Below, piece by piece: positions 1-8,696 of a stretch of 64,000 bases of DNA. The position numbers were made by a program, and so were the translations under genes. Each line of letters starts with the position of its first letter. The first letter of the stretch is position 1. The DNA lies in contig CP046866.1 in NCBI GenBank assembly GCA_009789175.1, positions 2,418,001-2,482,000 of the forward strand, in the 5' to 3' direction. This stretch comes from Salinibaculum litoreum (GTDB lineage Archaea > Halobacteriota > Halobacteria > Halobacteriales > Haloarculaceae). The notes beneath the pieces were generated by a model. It was not told the DNA's origin. It worked only from the letters and a program-made list of their open reading frames with translations, and ran no database searches.

Positions 1-934
1 CGCCGGTGGGGTCGTGGTCGAACCGCCGCCACTGTTCGCCGGAGCGGTCCGGAACGTCGAGACCGGTCGGCGTCTCGTCGGGGTACAGCGACGGACTGGT
101 CACCTGTTCAGTGCTCGCGGGATAGGGGTCGTGGAGGTCGGAGACGGCCTCCCAGCCGCCGCGGTCTCTGATCTCCTCGACGAAGCCGGGACCGACCGTG
201 TAGGGGTAGCTGATGACGGTCAACACGCCGCGGTCGAGGCTGGTCCCGCCGCCACCGCCGGGCGTACTCTCGATACAGGCCCACTCCTGGCCACAGCGGT
301 CGAGATAGCGGCGTTCCAGCAGATTCGCCTCGCCCTCGACGACGCCGTTGCGGGCGAGTTGCCGGTCCTGCGTGGGTGGCGTCTCGTCGATGCCGAACTG
401 TTGGTCCTGCAGGGCGTGGACGAGTTCGTGGACCAGCGTCCCCACGTCGATATCGGCCTCGTCACCGTCGCTGACGACGACGATGCGCTCCTCCGCCGAG
501 GAGTAGTAGCCGAGTACTGCGGACCCGTAGGTCTCTTTGAACACCTCCGTGATGTTGCGGTCCTCACCGACCAGCAGGAGTGCCTCCCAGACCTGATTGT
601 TCCACTTCGATTCGGTCTCGTTGGCCTCGATGAACGAGTCCGCGCGGTACTCCTCGCGGCTGATGATGTCGACCGGGACCCGCTTTTCGAACTCCAGCCC
701 CCGTATCCGCTCGACGCGGGCCATCGCGCGTGCGACGACCATGTCCAGTTCGGACTCGTTGAGGCCGTCGCTGGCGTTGACCTCGAGAGAGTCGTTGTGC
801 CAGTAGCCATCTTCCCAGCCGATACGGTCCTTTTGTGGGTCTGCCGTCGTCCCGCCGGTGTCGTCACCGCCTAGGCCAAAGCCCGAACAGCCGGCGAGGA
901 CGACCAGCACGGCGAGGGTGATGGCTCGTTTCAT
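1..934 (-). CDS. Hvo_1808-family surface lipoprotein, putative zinc metallopeptidase (partial)
   Basis: The gene starts at 934 and runs off the left edge, so the C-terminus is missing. The N-terminus is a lipoprotein signal with lipobox LAGC (Cys15), so the product is probably exported and lipid-anchored. A gluzincin-like HELVH motif is followed about 25-30 residues later by EGEA, the usual layout of a zinc metallopeptidase active site; activity is inferred only. It is clearly paralogous to the next gene upstream (shared RIGWEDGYWHNDS-type N-terminus, RGLEF, HELVHALQDQ). Its ATG overlaps the TGA of that gene (ATGA), so the two are probably co-transcribed and translationally coupled. The family call is from memory of haloarchaeal annotation. 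Confidence 0.8.
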   Translation of the reverse strand, partial: MKRAITLAVLVVLAGCSGFGLGGDDTGGTTADPQKDRIGWEDGYWHNDSLEVNASDGLNESELDMVVARAMARVERIRGLEFEKRVPVDIISREEYRADSFIEANETESKWNNQVWEALLLVGEDRNITEVFKETYGSAVLGYYSSAEERIVVVSDGDEADIDVGTLVHELVHALQDQQFGIDETPPTQDRQLARNGVVEGEANLLERRYLDRCGQEWACIESTPGGGGGTSLDRGVLTVISYPYTVGPGFVEEIRDRGGWEAVSDLHDPYPASTEQVTSPSLYPDETPTGLDVPDRSGEQWRRFDHDPTG

Positions 935-2355
935 CGGTTCCCTCCGCGAACGGACTCAAGGTCGGCAGTCGTCGGGGCGCTGGTAATGGTCACCGTGTCA
1001 CCGGATACGTGTACCTCGGTCGCCGAACTGAAGGGACTGTCGCCGGCAATCCGCCAGACGCCCTCGCCTTGCGCTGTCCCACCCCAGTGGGCGAGCAAGG
1101 CCTCGTAATTCGCCACGAAGCGCTGGGCTGCTGCCGGCGAATCCCAGGTGAGTCGCCAGACGTAGGCCGTCTCCTTGCCGTCGGTGTAGACGTGGAGCCG
1201 GTCACCGGTCCAGCCCCGGACCGCCGGCAGGTCGTAGTTGAACGGGTCAGTGCTGTTCACGCCGGCCCCCTCCAGATTCAGGAAGGTACGGGCGTCGACG
1301 ACTCCGGTCCGGTTGTAGTCGTCGTACAGCGTGTAGGCGAACATGGCGACCAGCGCTGACTGGCCCATCCGCGCGTAGTCGGCCCGGCCTGCGGGGCGCA
1401 CCCGTTCCCAGTCCGCGCCCGTCCGGTCGGCGAGCCGTACGTCACGCGGTTCGAACGTGCCGTAGCGGTCGGGATAGATAACTGCCGTACTCGAAGACGG
1501 CGGCTGCTCGAAGGCGCCGTTCACGGCCGACCAGTCCTGGCCATCCCGGAGCGCACTGACGAAGCCGGGGCCGTCGCTGTAGGGGAAATACTCCAGCACG
1601 TACAGGCCGAGATGGACCGACGGCGCGTCGCCGCCCGAGGCACCCTGGTCAGACTGTGCTTCGGGGAGACACTCCCACTGCTCACCGCAGCGGTCGAGAT
1701 ACGCGAGTTCGACCGAGCGGGCGTCGCCCTCGATGAGGCCGTTCCGGCCGTTGTAGGCGTCCCGGGTCGAGACGGCCGCGTTCGAGAGGTTGAAATGCTG
1801 GTCTTGCAGTGCGTGGACGAGTTCGTGTGCCAGCGTCCCCTCACCATCGAACTGCGGGTTGTCGGCATCGGAGACGATGACGATATCACCGCGGGCGGGG
1901 CTGTAGAAGCCGCCGATGGTCCGGTTTCGGTTCTGGCCCTGCTCGGCCAGCGAGTCCTCCCCGCCGCCGACGAGAAACAGCGCCTCGAACTTCGCGTTGT
2001 CGAACCGCTGGAAGGAGACGTTCCGGTCGGCGCCACCGGCGGTGTAGTTCTCGCGGCTGAGGACGGTCACGTTGACCCGCTCGCGAAACTCCAACCCCCG
2101 TATCTGCTCGACGCGGGCCATCGCCCGCGAGACGGCACGCTCGCGTTCGGTCGCGTTGAGGCCGTCGCTGGCGTTGACCTCGATTGAGTCGTTGTACCAG
2201 TAGCCGTTTTCCCACCCCAGCCGGTCCGTGCTCTCGGGTGTGTCGACGACATCAGTCACGGGGTTCTCACCGCCGCCCGACTCCGCAGTCGGGGCGACGC
2301 CGCTACAGCCAGCCAGCAACAAGGTGATAGCGACAAACAGAACGGCACGGCGCAT
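931..2355 (-). CDS. Hvo_1808-family surface lipoprotein, putative zinc metallopeptidase
   Basis: 474 residues. A short hydrophobic signal ends in a lipobox (LLLAGC, Cys17), predicting a lipid-anchored surface protein. Residues 177-181 are HELVH and Glu209 lies in an EGDA motif, together forming a plausible zinc site. The remainder is haloarchaeal-specific, with a conserved LGWENGYWYND block after the signal. No substrate can be named. It is the first gene of a two-gene tandem with a paralogue (ATGA overlap). The start codon is supported by the signal peptide directly after it. Confidence 0.82.
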   Translation of the reverse strand: MRRAVLFVAITLLLAGCSGVAPTAESGGGENPVTDVVDTPESTDRLGWENGYWYNDSIEVNASDGLNATERERAVSRAMARVEQIRGLEFRERVNVTVLSRENYTAGGADRNVSFQRFDNAKFEALFLVGGGEDSLAEQGQNRNRTIGGFYSPARGDIVIVSDADNPQFDGEGTLAHELVHALQDQHFNLSNAAVSTRDAYNGRNGLIEGDARSVELAYLDRCGEQWECLPEAQSDQGASGGDAPSVHLGLYVLEYFPYSDGPGFVSALRDGQDWSAVNGAFEQPPSSSTAVIYPDRYGTFEPRDVRLADRTGADWERVRPAGRADYARMGQSALVAMFAYTLYDDYNRTGVVDARTFLNLEGAGVNSTDPFNYDLPAVRGWTGDRLHVYTDGKETAYVWRLTWDSPAAAQRFVANYEALLAHWGGTAQGEGVWRIAGDSPFSSATEVHVSGDTVTITSAPTTADLESVRGGNR

Positions 2356-2481
2356 ACCTACGTCCTGTGGCTACACCGAGAAAAGTCGTCCGGCCACCGT
2401 CGAACACCGTCCCCACGCCCGCGAACTGCGGAGAGCCAGTCGCCAGAAAGGCATTTTGATGCGTGAATCCTACACGTCGGT

Positions 2482-3054
2482 ATGGAATTCGACGCAGACG
2501 CCACGGCAGTGGTGGTCGTCGACATGCAAAACGGCTTCTGTCATCCCGATGGCAGCCTCTATGCGCCGGCCAGCGAGGAGGCCATCGACCCGTGTGTGCG
2601 ACTGGTCGAGCGTGCCCGCGAGGCTGGCGTCCAGGTCGTCTACACGCGGGACGTACACCCGCCCGAGCAGTTCGAGGACGCCCACTACTACGACGAGTTC
2701 GAGCGCTGGGGCGAACACGTCCTCGAAGGGTCCTGGGAGGCCGAACTCGTCGAGGGGCTGGACGTGCGCCCCGAAGACCACGTCGTCGAGAAACACACCT
2801 ACGACGCCTTCCAGGAGACCGAACTGGACGGCTGGCTTGCCGCGCGGAACATCGACGACCTCGTCTTCTGTGGGACGCTGGCGAACGTCTGTGTCCTGCA
2901 CACGGCAGGCAGCGCAGGCCTACGTGACTACCGGCCAGTCCTCGTCGAGGACGCCCTCGGCTACATCGAGGAGGACCACCGCGAGTACGCGCTGGACCAC
3001 GCCGACTTCCTCTTTGGCGAAGTGAGTACGCTGGACGGCGTGAACTTCACCTGA
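2482..3054 (+). CDS. Isochorismatase-family cysteine hydrolase (nicotinamidase-like)
   Basis: 190 residues with the complete catalytic triad of the family: Asp14 in VVVDMQNGF, Lys104 in VEKHTYDAF, and Cys137 in CGTLANVCV after the usual cis-peptide region. Members hydrolyse amide or vinyl-ether bonds. Nicotinamidase (nicotinamide to nicotinate, NAD salvage) is the most likely activity but pyrazinamidase, ureidoacrylate or other amidohydrolase roles are possible; the nad genes lie 11 kb away. The start is supported by a T-rich element (CATTTTG) about 27 nt upstream. Its TGA overlaps the ATG of the following GNAT gene, so the two form an operon. Confidence 0.85.
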   Translation: MEFDADATAVVVVDMQNGFCHPDGSLYAPASEEAIDPCVRLVERAREAGVQVVYTRDVHPPEQFEDAHYYDEFERWGEHVLEGSWEAELVEGLDVRPEDHVVEKHTYDAFQETELDGWLAARNIDDLVFCGTLANVCVLHTAGSAGLRDYRPVLVEDALGYIEEDHREYALDHADFLFGEVSTLDGVNFT

Positions 3055-3506
3055 TGGAGATTCGCCGCTACCAGCCCGACGATAGCGAGGTCGTCCAGCG
3101 GCTCAACGAGCGCGTAATTCGGGCCGCCGGAACGGACCCGGAGGACATCCCACGGGCCGACGACGTCGAGGATATCGAAGGGTCGTACATCGGACCCGGC
3201 GGGGAGTTTCTCGTCGCGGAGGTCGACGGCGAAGTCGTCGGGATGGGCGGGTTACGCGTCGACGGCCGAGAGGGTGAACTGTTCCGGATGCGGGTCGCGC
3301 TGGGCCGCCAGCGAGAGGGTATCGGCTCCCGTCTGCTGGCTGCGCTGGAATCGGCCGCCCGCGAGCGCGGCGTCGAACTGCTCCGGGCGGAGACGGCAAA
3401 ACGCCAGTCCGGGGCCGTCGCCTTCTACCCGCGGAACGGCTACGAGCGAGTCGACGCGGAACAGCGCGGGGAGTACACGGTCGTGGGCTACGAGAAAGAA
3501 CTGTAA
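3054..3506 (+). CDS. GNAT-family N-acetyltransferase
   Basis: 150 residues of typical single-domain GNAT length. The acetyl-CoA pyrophosphate-binding loop is visible as RQREGIGSRL near residue 85, followed by the AVAFYPRNGYERV segment typical of the family's C-terminal half. It should transfer an acetyl group from acetyl-CoA to an amine; the acceptor is unknown. The start overlaps the stop of the isochorismatase-like gene (TGATG), indicating translational coupling. Confidence 0.85.
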   Translation: MEIRRYQPDDSEVVQRLNERVIRAAGTDPEDIPRADDVEDIEGSYIGPGGEFLVAEVDGEVVGMGGLRVDGREGELFRMRVALGRQREGIGSRLLAALESAARERGVELLRAETAKRQSGAVAFYPRNGYERVDAEQRGEYTVVGYEKEL

Positions 3507-3541
3507 GCGATTCCCTCCGCAGCGACCCGGAACGGGGACGG

Positions 3542-4369
3542 TTACGCCGGGACGACGTTGACGGTGACCGTCTCCCCGTCCCGCAGGTCGATGTCCTCGC
3601 CGACGAGTTTCACACCGAGCCTGTCGCGGGCACAGAACAACGCGATGCCGGTCACGGGCTCGCCATTTGCCAGCACCGTACACGCGTCCCAGGACACGTC
3701 TCGACCGGAAACGGTGCCCACGCGCCGGCCCGCGAGGTCGGCTCGACTGCTCTCGCCGATGAGTCCGCCGCCGTCGTAGTGTGGGAACCCGCCGTCGAGG
3801 ACACCGCCGCCGCTCTCGATACCGGCGAAGGTCTCGCCGGGGTCGGGGTGGTCGGGGCCGTCCAGCCACGCCCACGTCTCGCCGGTGTCGGCGACCGTCC
3901 CGGTGCCGTCCCACGGAACTGGCTGTGGGTCGACAGCGACATCGATGGGCAACGACCCCGAGGCACGGTAGGGATTAGCATCGGGCGCACGGAATCCGAG
4001 ATGGATGTGGTTGGGAACCCACGGGGCGAAAAAGCCCGCCCGGACGAGCGTCCCCAGCGGGTCGCCGACAGCCAGTTCGTCGCCGGCCCCCACCCCCGGT
4101 TTCACGTGCAACAGGCGTGCGACGTACTCGCCGGTATCGACAAGAATCAGGTAGTCCTCGTCGGCGGCGTAGGGCTTGGGCGGTGCCTCGACGGCACGGG
4201 TCTCGACCACCTCGCCAGCGACAGGAGAGGGCGCAGTCTCGACGGCGTGGCGCTCGTCGCCGGGATACAGGTCGATGGCACAGCCGTGGTCGTGGGCGAC
4301 AAACGGGGAGTTGTACAGCGAGAAACGGCGATACTGGAAGAGTGCGTCCCGGCCGAGCGTGACTGCCAT
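3542..4369 (-). CDS. M23-peptidase-like (duplicated hybrid motif) protein
   Basis: 275 residues. The N-terminal part reads as an M23/LytM-type beta fold: HDHGCAIDL resembles the HxGxD metal motif, followed by SPVAGEVVE (the APVDGVV strand), and NHIHLGF resembles the HxH motif. The second half is a beta-rich domain I do not recognise. M23 enzymes cut peptidoglycan or other peptides; haloarchaea lack murein, so this may act on another substrate or only bind carbohydrate or protein. No signal peptide is seen. I chose ATG 4369 because a strong Shine-Dalgarno (GGAGG at 4377-4381) lies just upstream; a GTG at 4372 is the alternative. Confidence 0.55.
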   Translation of the reverse strand: MAVTLGRDALFQYRRFSLYNSPFVAHDHGCAIDLYPGDERHAVETAPSPVAGEVVETRAVEAPPKPYAADEDYLILVDTGEYVARLLHVKPGVGAGDELAVGDPLGTLVRAGFFAPWVPNHIHLGFRAPDANPYRASGSLPIDVAVDPQPVPWDGTGTVADTGETWAWLDGPDHPDPGETFAGIESGGGVLDGGFPHYDGGGLIGESSRADLAGRRVGTVSGRDVSWDACTVLANGEPVTGIALFCARDRLGVKLVGEDIDLRDGETVTVNVVPA

Positions 4370-4576
4370 CACCGCCTCCTTTGCGCCGACGGGCTTGAAC
4401 CCGACGGCTCGACCAAGGGTTTAGGAGCGATGCCGGGACCAGATGGCGTGTGCGCTGACCAGTGCCGCGAACCGTCACGCGATAGTGCGACGCACCGGTT
4501 CGCGGGCAGTTCCGCGTCGCCTGTTCGCTCTCGCTTTGCCACGGGTGTTTTTGCCACGTGACCCATAGCGTCGGCC

Positions 4577-5221
4577 ATGCGTGTGCTTCGGGACCGCGCG
4601 GAGACCATCGCTGCCGACAACGAACGAACGGCGGCGCTGGTCAAGCAGGCCACCAAGAGTGGGGAACCAGCACTGCGAGTCTGGACACCCCACCAGCACG
4701 TAGCCTTCGGCCGTCGTGACGCCCGTACTGAGGGCTACGACCGCGCTCGCAGGTATGCCGAGCGACACGGCTACCCGGCAATCGAACGCGAGGTGGGCGG
4801 CCGCGCCGTCGCGTTCACCGGGTCGACTATCGCAGTCGTCCACGCCATGCCCGACGCCGACCGCACTGCGATTCAGTCCCGGTACGAGCGGGCCAGCGAC
4901 CGCCTCCGGGACGCACTCACAAGCCTCGGCGTTGACGCGCGCGAGGGAGAACCCGACCGGTCGTTCTGTCCGGGGACACACTCCCTGCAGGCCGGAGGGA
5001 AACTCGCCGGCCTCGCCCAGCGTGTCCACCAATCCGTCGCACTCACCTCGGCGGTCGTTCTCGTCCGCGACCACGACGCTGTCGCGGAGGTACTCGGGCC
5101 GGTCTACGACGAACTCGGCGTTCCGTTCGACCCCGATACCGTCGGCAGCGTCGCCAGAGCAGGTGGTCCGACCGACCCCGAACGGGTCTGTGACGCACTC
5201 GTCGACGCCTTCTCCGCGTGA
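4577..5221 (+). CDS. Lipoate-protein ligase A family protein
   Basis: 214 residues of the BPL/LplA/LipB fold. Conserved features are VWTPHQHVAFGRRD near the N-terminus, the REVGGRAVAFTG loop, and GGKLAGLAQR, which carries the lysine that contacts the lipoyl carboxylate. The expected role is attachment of lipoate (or octanoate) to the E2 or GcvH proteins of 2-oxoacid dehydrogenase or glycine cleavage complexes, or a related transfer. The start fits a TATA-like GTTTTTG about 27 nt upstream (leaderless). No substrate protein gene is nearby. Confidence 0.8.
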   Translation: MRVLRDRAETIAADNERTAALVKQATKSGEPALRVWTPHQHVAFGRRDARTEGYDRARRYAERHGYPAIEREVGGRAVAFTGSTIAVVHAMPDADRTAIQSRYERASDRLRDALTSLGVDAREGEPDRSFCPGTHSLQAGGKLAGLAQRVHQSVALTSAVVLVRDHDAVAEVLGPVYDELGVPFDPDTVGSVARAGGPTDPERVCDALVDAFSA

Positions 5222-5269
5222 CGCGCGTCGGTCCGAGAGACTTAGGAGACCTGGGCATCGACAGTGGGT

Positions 5270-6562
5270 ATGCTCATCAGGGATGCGACGCTCGCGGACG
5301 GCCGAGTCCGGGATGTCCGGGTACGCCGCGAGACGATTGCGGCCGTCGGAGAGGGGCTACAGCAAGAGGACGACGAAGCGGTCATCGACGCACACGACAA
5401 GCGCCTGCTGCCGGGCATGATAGACACACACGTCCACTTCCGGGAGCCCGGCTTCTCACACAAGGAGACGTGGGAGACCGGCTCGCGGAGCGCGGCGGCC
5501 GGTGGCGTCACGACCGTCGTCGACCAGCCCAACACGGACCCGGCGACGGTGACCGGCGGGGCGTTCGACGAGAAACTCGCTCTCGCAGAGCAGTCACTCG
5601 TCGATTTCGGCCTCAACGGCGGGGTCACGCCCGACTGGGACCCGGAGACGCTGTTTGTCCGCCCGCTCTTTGCACTCGGTGAAGTGTTTCTGGCCGACTC
5701 GACAGGAGATATGGGCATCGACACGGACCGCTTTGCCGACGCGCTGGCACAGGCGACCGACCGCGACGTGACCGTCACCGTCCACGCAGAGGACGCCTCC
5801 CTGTTCAACGAGAGTGCCAGACAACGCGACGACGCCGACGCCTGGAGCGCCTACCGGAGACCGCGCGCCGAGGTGGAGGCGATTCGCCGCGCCTGCGAGA
5901 TTGCGGGCCAGCAGGACACACGAATCCACATCGCGCACACGAGCACGCCCAACGGCATCGATGTCGCCAAAGAAGCGGGAATGACCTGCGAGGTGACGCC
6001 CCATCACATGTTCCTCTCGCGGAGCGACCTGACCGAGCTGGGAACACATGGGCGGATGAACCCGCCGCTGCGCCGGGAAAAGCGCCGCCAGCGCGTCTAC
6101 GAGAAGGTCGTCGACGGTACCGTCGACATGATTGCGACCGACCACGCACCCCACACCAGCGCGGAGAAAGACGACAACATCTGGGACGCACCGAGCGGCG
6201 TGCCCGGCGTCGAGACGGCGCTGCCGCTGTTGCTCGCGGAGGCGCGTGCGGGGAACATCACGTATGAACGGGTCCGGGACCTCACGGCAGCGAACCCAGC
6301 CGAGGTATTCGACCTGCCGGAGAAGGGCCGCATCGAGGAGGGCAACGATGCCGACCTCGTGCTGTTCGATGCCTCGGCGACCCGCCCGATTCGGGCGTCG
6401 TCGCTTCACACAAACTGCGACTGGACACCCTTCGAGGGCTGGGAAGCAGTCTTCCCCGACCTGACGATGGTCCGTGGGGAAGTCGTCTACGACGGGACCG
6501 CCGATGACACCTTCGGTGAGCCTGTCGGCAAGAACGTCCGCGGAAAAGCGCCCCATCACTAG
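5270..6562 (+). CDS. pyrC: Dihydroorotase (amidohydrolase superfamily)
   Basis: 430 residues. It catalyses reversible cyclisation of N-carbamoyl-L-aspartate to dihydroorotate in de novo pyrimidine synthesis. The metal site is visible: DTHVHFREPG (HxH), conserved histidines in VHAED, HIAHTST and VTPHH, and the final Asp in ATDHAPH. The length and the LPGMIDTHVHF start motif match the class I (PyrC/AllB-like) enzymes; allantoinase is the main alternative, but dihydroorotase is expected in this phylum. I start at ATG 5270 rather than the in-frame GTG at 5264 because a TATA-like GACTTAG lies about 27 nt before it. Confidence 0.88.
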   Translation: MLIRDATLADGRVRDVRVRRETIAAVGEGLQQEDDEAVIDAHDKRLLPGMIDTHVHFREPGFSHKETWETGSRSAAAGGVTTVVDQPNTDPATVTGGAFDEKLALAEQSLVDFGLNGGVTPDWDPETLFVRPLFALGEVFLADSTGDMGIDTDRFADALAQATDRDVTVTVHAEDASLFNESARQRDDADAWSAYRRPRAEVEAIRRACEIAGQQDTRIHIAHTSTPNGIDVAKEAGMTCEVTPHHMFLSRSDLTELGTHGRMNPPLRREKRRQRVYEKVVDGTVDMIATDHAPHTSAEKDDNIWDAPSGVPGVETALPLLLAEARAGNITYERVRDLTAANPAEVFDLPEKGRIEEGNDADLVLFDASATRPIRASSLHTNCDWTPFEGWEAVFPDLTMVRGEVVYDGTADDTFGEPVGKNVRGKAPHH

Positions 6563-6592
6563 GTAGCGGCCGGGCGATTCTGCGCCCGTACC

Positions 6593-6997
6593 TCACTCCG
6601 GTGGCTCTATCTCACGCCAGGAGTCATCGACGAGTCGTCCGTCCGGGATGGGTTCGAGAACGCCGTAGGCGAACCGATAGCTAGCGAGACCAGTACCCAT
6701 ACCCAAAAGCAGGGCTGCCGCCGGCGATGCGACCACCGCCCACCCCACCACGAGCGCGAGTGCAATCGCAAGCGACCCCAGAAAGACGAGGCCGTACGAG
6801 ACCGGACTGGACTGCTCGAGGAGAGCGAGCACCGGCGTCTGTTCGACGAGATACAGCGTCGGGACGAACGCGGCCGCACCGAACGTCGCAAGAAGGAGAT
6901 TCCAGCCCACGGGACCGCCGGCGAAGAGAAGACCGAGGCTTATCGCTCCGGCAGCGAGCGCGAAGTCGGCCACCAGCGCCCGACTGGGGGAGTCCAT
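6593..6997 (-). CDS. Small integral membrane protein, unknown function
   Basis: 134 residues, with about four hydrophobic helices covering most of the length and a short charged C-terminal tail. I do not recognise a family motif. The start codon abuts the stop of the upstream zinc-ribbon gene with no gap, so the pair is probably one operon. Confidence 0.65.
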   Translation of the reverse strand: MDSPSRALVADFALAAGAISLGLLFAGGPVGWNLLLATFGAAAFVPTLYLVEQTPVLALLEQSSPVSYGLVFLGSLAIALALVVGWAVVASPAAALLLGMGTGLASYRFAYGVLEPIPDGRLVDDSWREIEPPE

Positions 6998-7714
6998 CTA
7001 CTCCTCGGCAGTGAACGTGGTGCCACACTCCGGACAGGACACCTCGTCGTGACGGAGCGCGGCGGAGTGTTCGCGCACGTCGCGCATCACCTCGGAGATG
7101 CGGTCCTCCGCTTCCAGTTCCTCCTCGACGGAGAGGTCGACACCCTCGACTTCCAGCAGGAACTTCGCGACTTCGGTGGCCTCGTACATCACGTCGTCGA
7201 GTTCCTCGGCGGTGAAGAAATCACACATCGCACCATAGAGGAAGGTCGCACCGGCTTTGCGGACCTTCTCCTCGAAGGAGTGTCGGGCCTGGTTGACCGC
7301 CTGAGGGGAGTACGTGTCAGTCATAAACGGGACCAGTTCGGGCAGGTTCTCGCCGATTTTGGTCATTTCGACCCCGGTCTCGGTGCGGAAGTCGGCACAC
7401 AGTCGTGCGATGGCCCACTCTCGGGCGGTGATGTAGGTGCGCTCGCGGAGGAACTCGTTGGCGCGGTCGTAGGTCCCACTGTCGATTTTCTGGAAGCGGT
7501 CGTACTTCCGGACATCCTCGGGGACCCCCGGTTTCGGGTCCGCCGGACTCGCCTCGTCGGCAGTCGAGGTCGCCGACCTGTCCGTGGCGTCTGCAGGGCT
7601 CTCCGTCGGCTGGTCGGCCGTGTCGCCATCGGCTGTCGGGTCGGCATCCCCGTCGTCGACTCGTTCGATAGCCTGCGTGCGGTCCTCGCCCGCGTGCCCG
7701 GACTCGTCAGTCAT
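6998..7714 (-). CDS. Haloarchaeal DUF5806-type protein with C-terminal zinc-ribbon half
   Basis: 238 residues. The first 75 are a low-complexity acidic, Asp/Ala/Thr-rich, probably disordered region. The conserved part starts at PEDVRKYDRF and is helical (DYNRA-like segments, ITAREWAIARLCADFR). The C-terminus has CPECGTTF, half of a zinc ribbon. No enzymatic motif is seen; a nucleic-acid or protein-binding role would be a guess. The family name is from memory. It precedes a small membrane protein gene with zero spacing. Confidence 0.65.
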   Translation of the reverse strand: MTDESGHAGEDRTQAIERVDDGDADPTADGDTADQPTESPADATDRSATSTADEASPADPKPGVPEDVRKYDRFQKIDSGTYDRANEFLRERTYITAREWAIARLCADFRTETGVEMTKIGENLPELVPFMTDTYSPQAVNQARHSFEEKVRKAGATFLYGAMCDFFTAEELDDVMYEATEVAKFLLEVEGVDLSVEEELEAEDRISEVMRDVREHSAALRHDEVSCPECGTTFTAEE

Positions 7715-7794
7715 GGGCGTGACTGCGGGTCGGGGGTGAAAAAGCGTGTCGGCGCTTCGGGAGGCTTTTGCCAGTCGACATCGATACAGCGACT

Positions 7795-8157
7795 ATGCAG
7801 GTCCTTCTGGGCGTCGGCGGCGGAGACCACTCGTTTCGCGCGCTGGCGGAGACCGTCGAGCGCGCCCGTGCGGCCGGTGATGACCTCACCGTGGCCGTCT
7901 ACACGTCGAGTGGGAACGCGCTGTCGGAAATACGGGAGCAAGTCAGGGACCGACTTGACGGGCTCGACTTCGAGGCACCGATTCGAACTATCGAGGGCGA
8001 CCCCGGTAGCGGTCTGGTCGCACTGGCTGAAGACGAGGAGTTCGACCGCATCGCACTGGCCGGGGGAACACGCAGTCCTCTCGGAAAGATACAGCTCGAC
8101 CCCGTCTCGGAGTTCGTGCTGTTGAACGCACCCATGACGGTGACTCTAGTCAGATGA
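7795..8157 (+). CDS. Small universal stress (UspA-like) protein
   Basis: 120 residues with the beta-alpha fold of UspA: MQVLLGVGGGDHSFRAL, a central FDRIALAGGTRSPLGKI loop in the place of the nucleotide-binding GxxG segment, and a final PMTVTLV strand. It is shorter than usual. The start at ATG 7795 (not the in-frame TTG at 7768) is supported by CTTTTG about 27 nt upstream. Its TGA overlaps the ATG of the next GNAT gene (ATGA). Confidence 0.72.
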   Translation: MQVLLGVGGGDHSFRALAETVERARAAGDDLTVAVYTSSGNALSEIREQVRDRLDGLDFEAPIRTIEGDPGSGLVALAEDEEFDRIALAGGTRSPLGKIQLDPVSEFVLLNAPMTVTLVR

Positions 8158-8696
8158 CGCCGGACTTTCCAGACGAAGCCGTCGACGGCTTCCCGACCCC
8201 GCCTCGCGAATTCACCGACGCCGAGGGCCGAGACATCGTCATCGAGCGAACGGACAGCGATGGCATCCCGGCTCTCAAGGAGATGTACGTCGACTTCGAC
8301 CCCGAAGACCGCGCACAGGGTGTCCCACCCATCAAAGAGTCGGCCATCGCGGAGTGGCTCGAGAGCGTGGTTGCCGAGGACTGCCTGAACGTCGTCGCCT
8401 TCCACGGCGACCGGGCGGTCGGCCACGCGATGTTGGTGCCGGATACGACTGGCGCCTTCGAGCTCGCAATCTTCGTGCTCGACGAGTACCAGGGCGCGCT
8501 CATCGGGACCGAACTGGTCCGGTCGCTACTCGGCTGGGGACAGTCAAACGGTATCGAGCGGGTCTGGCTCACCGTCGAGCGGTGGAACGACCCGGCGGTA
8601 CGCCTCTATGAGAAAGTCGGCTTCGAGACGACCGACAGCGCCAGTTTCGAGCTGGAGATGGCGATTCGGCTGGCTCAGACCGACAACACGGGCTGA
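8154..8696 (+). CDS. GNAT-family N-acetyltransferase
   Basis: 180 residues. The GNAT core is visible as FELAIFVLDEYQGALIGTELV (beta4 and the acetyl-CoA loop) and the later NDPAVRLYEKVGFETT segment. The acetyl acceptor is unknown. It is coupled to the preceding UspA-like gene by an ATGA overlap and its 3' end overlaps that of the convergent uspA gene by 22 bp. Confidence 0.82.
   Translation: MTPDFPDEAVDGFPTPPREFTDAEGRDIVIERTDSDGIPALKEMYVDFDPEDRAQGVPPIKESAIAEWLESVVAEDCLNVVAFHGDRAVGHAMLVPDTTGAFELAIFVLDEYQGALIGTELVRSLLGWGQSNGIERVWLTVERWNDPAVRLYEKVGFETTDSASFELEMAIRLAQTDNTG

Noticed and set aside
4388-4405. tRNA T-arm-like GTCGGGTTCAAGCCCGAC-type sequence on the minus strand
   Set aside because: The loop is one base short, no anticodon or D arm follows, and it lies in the 5' leader of the M23-like gene.
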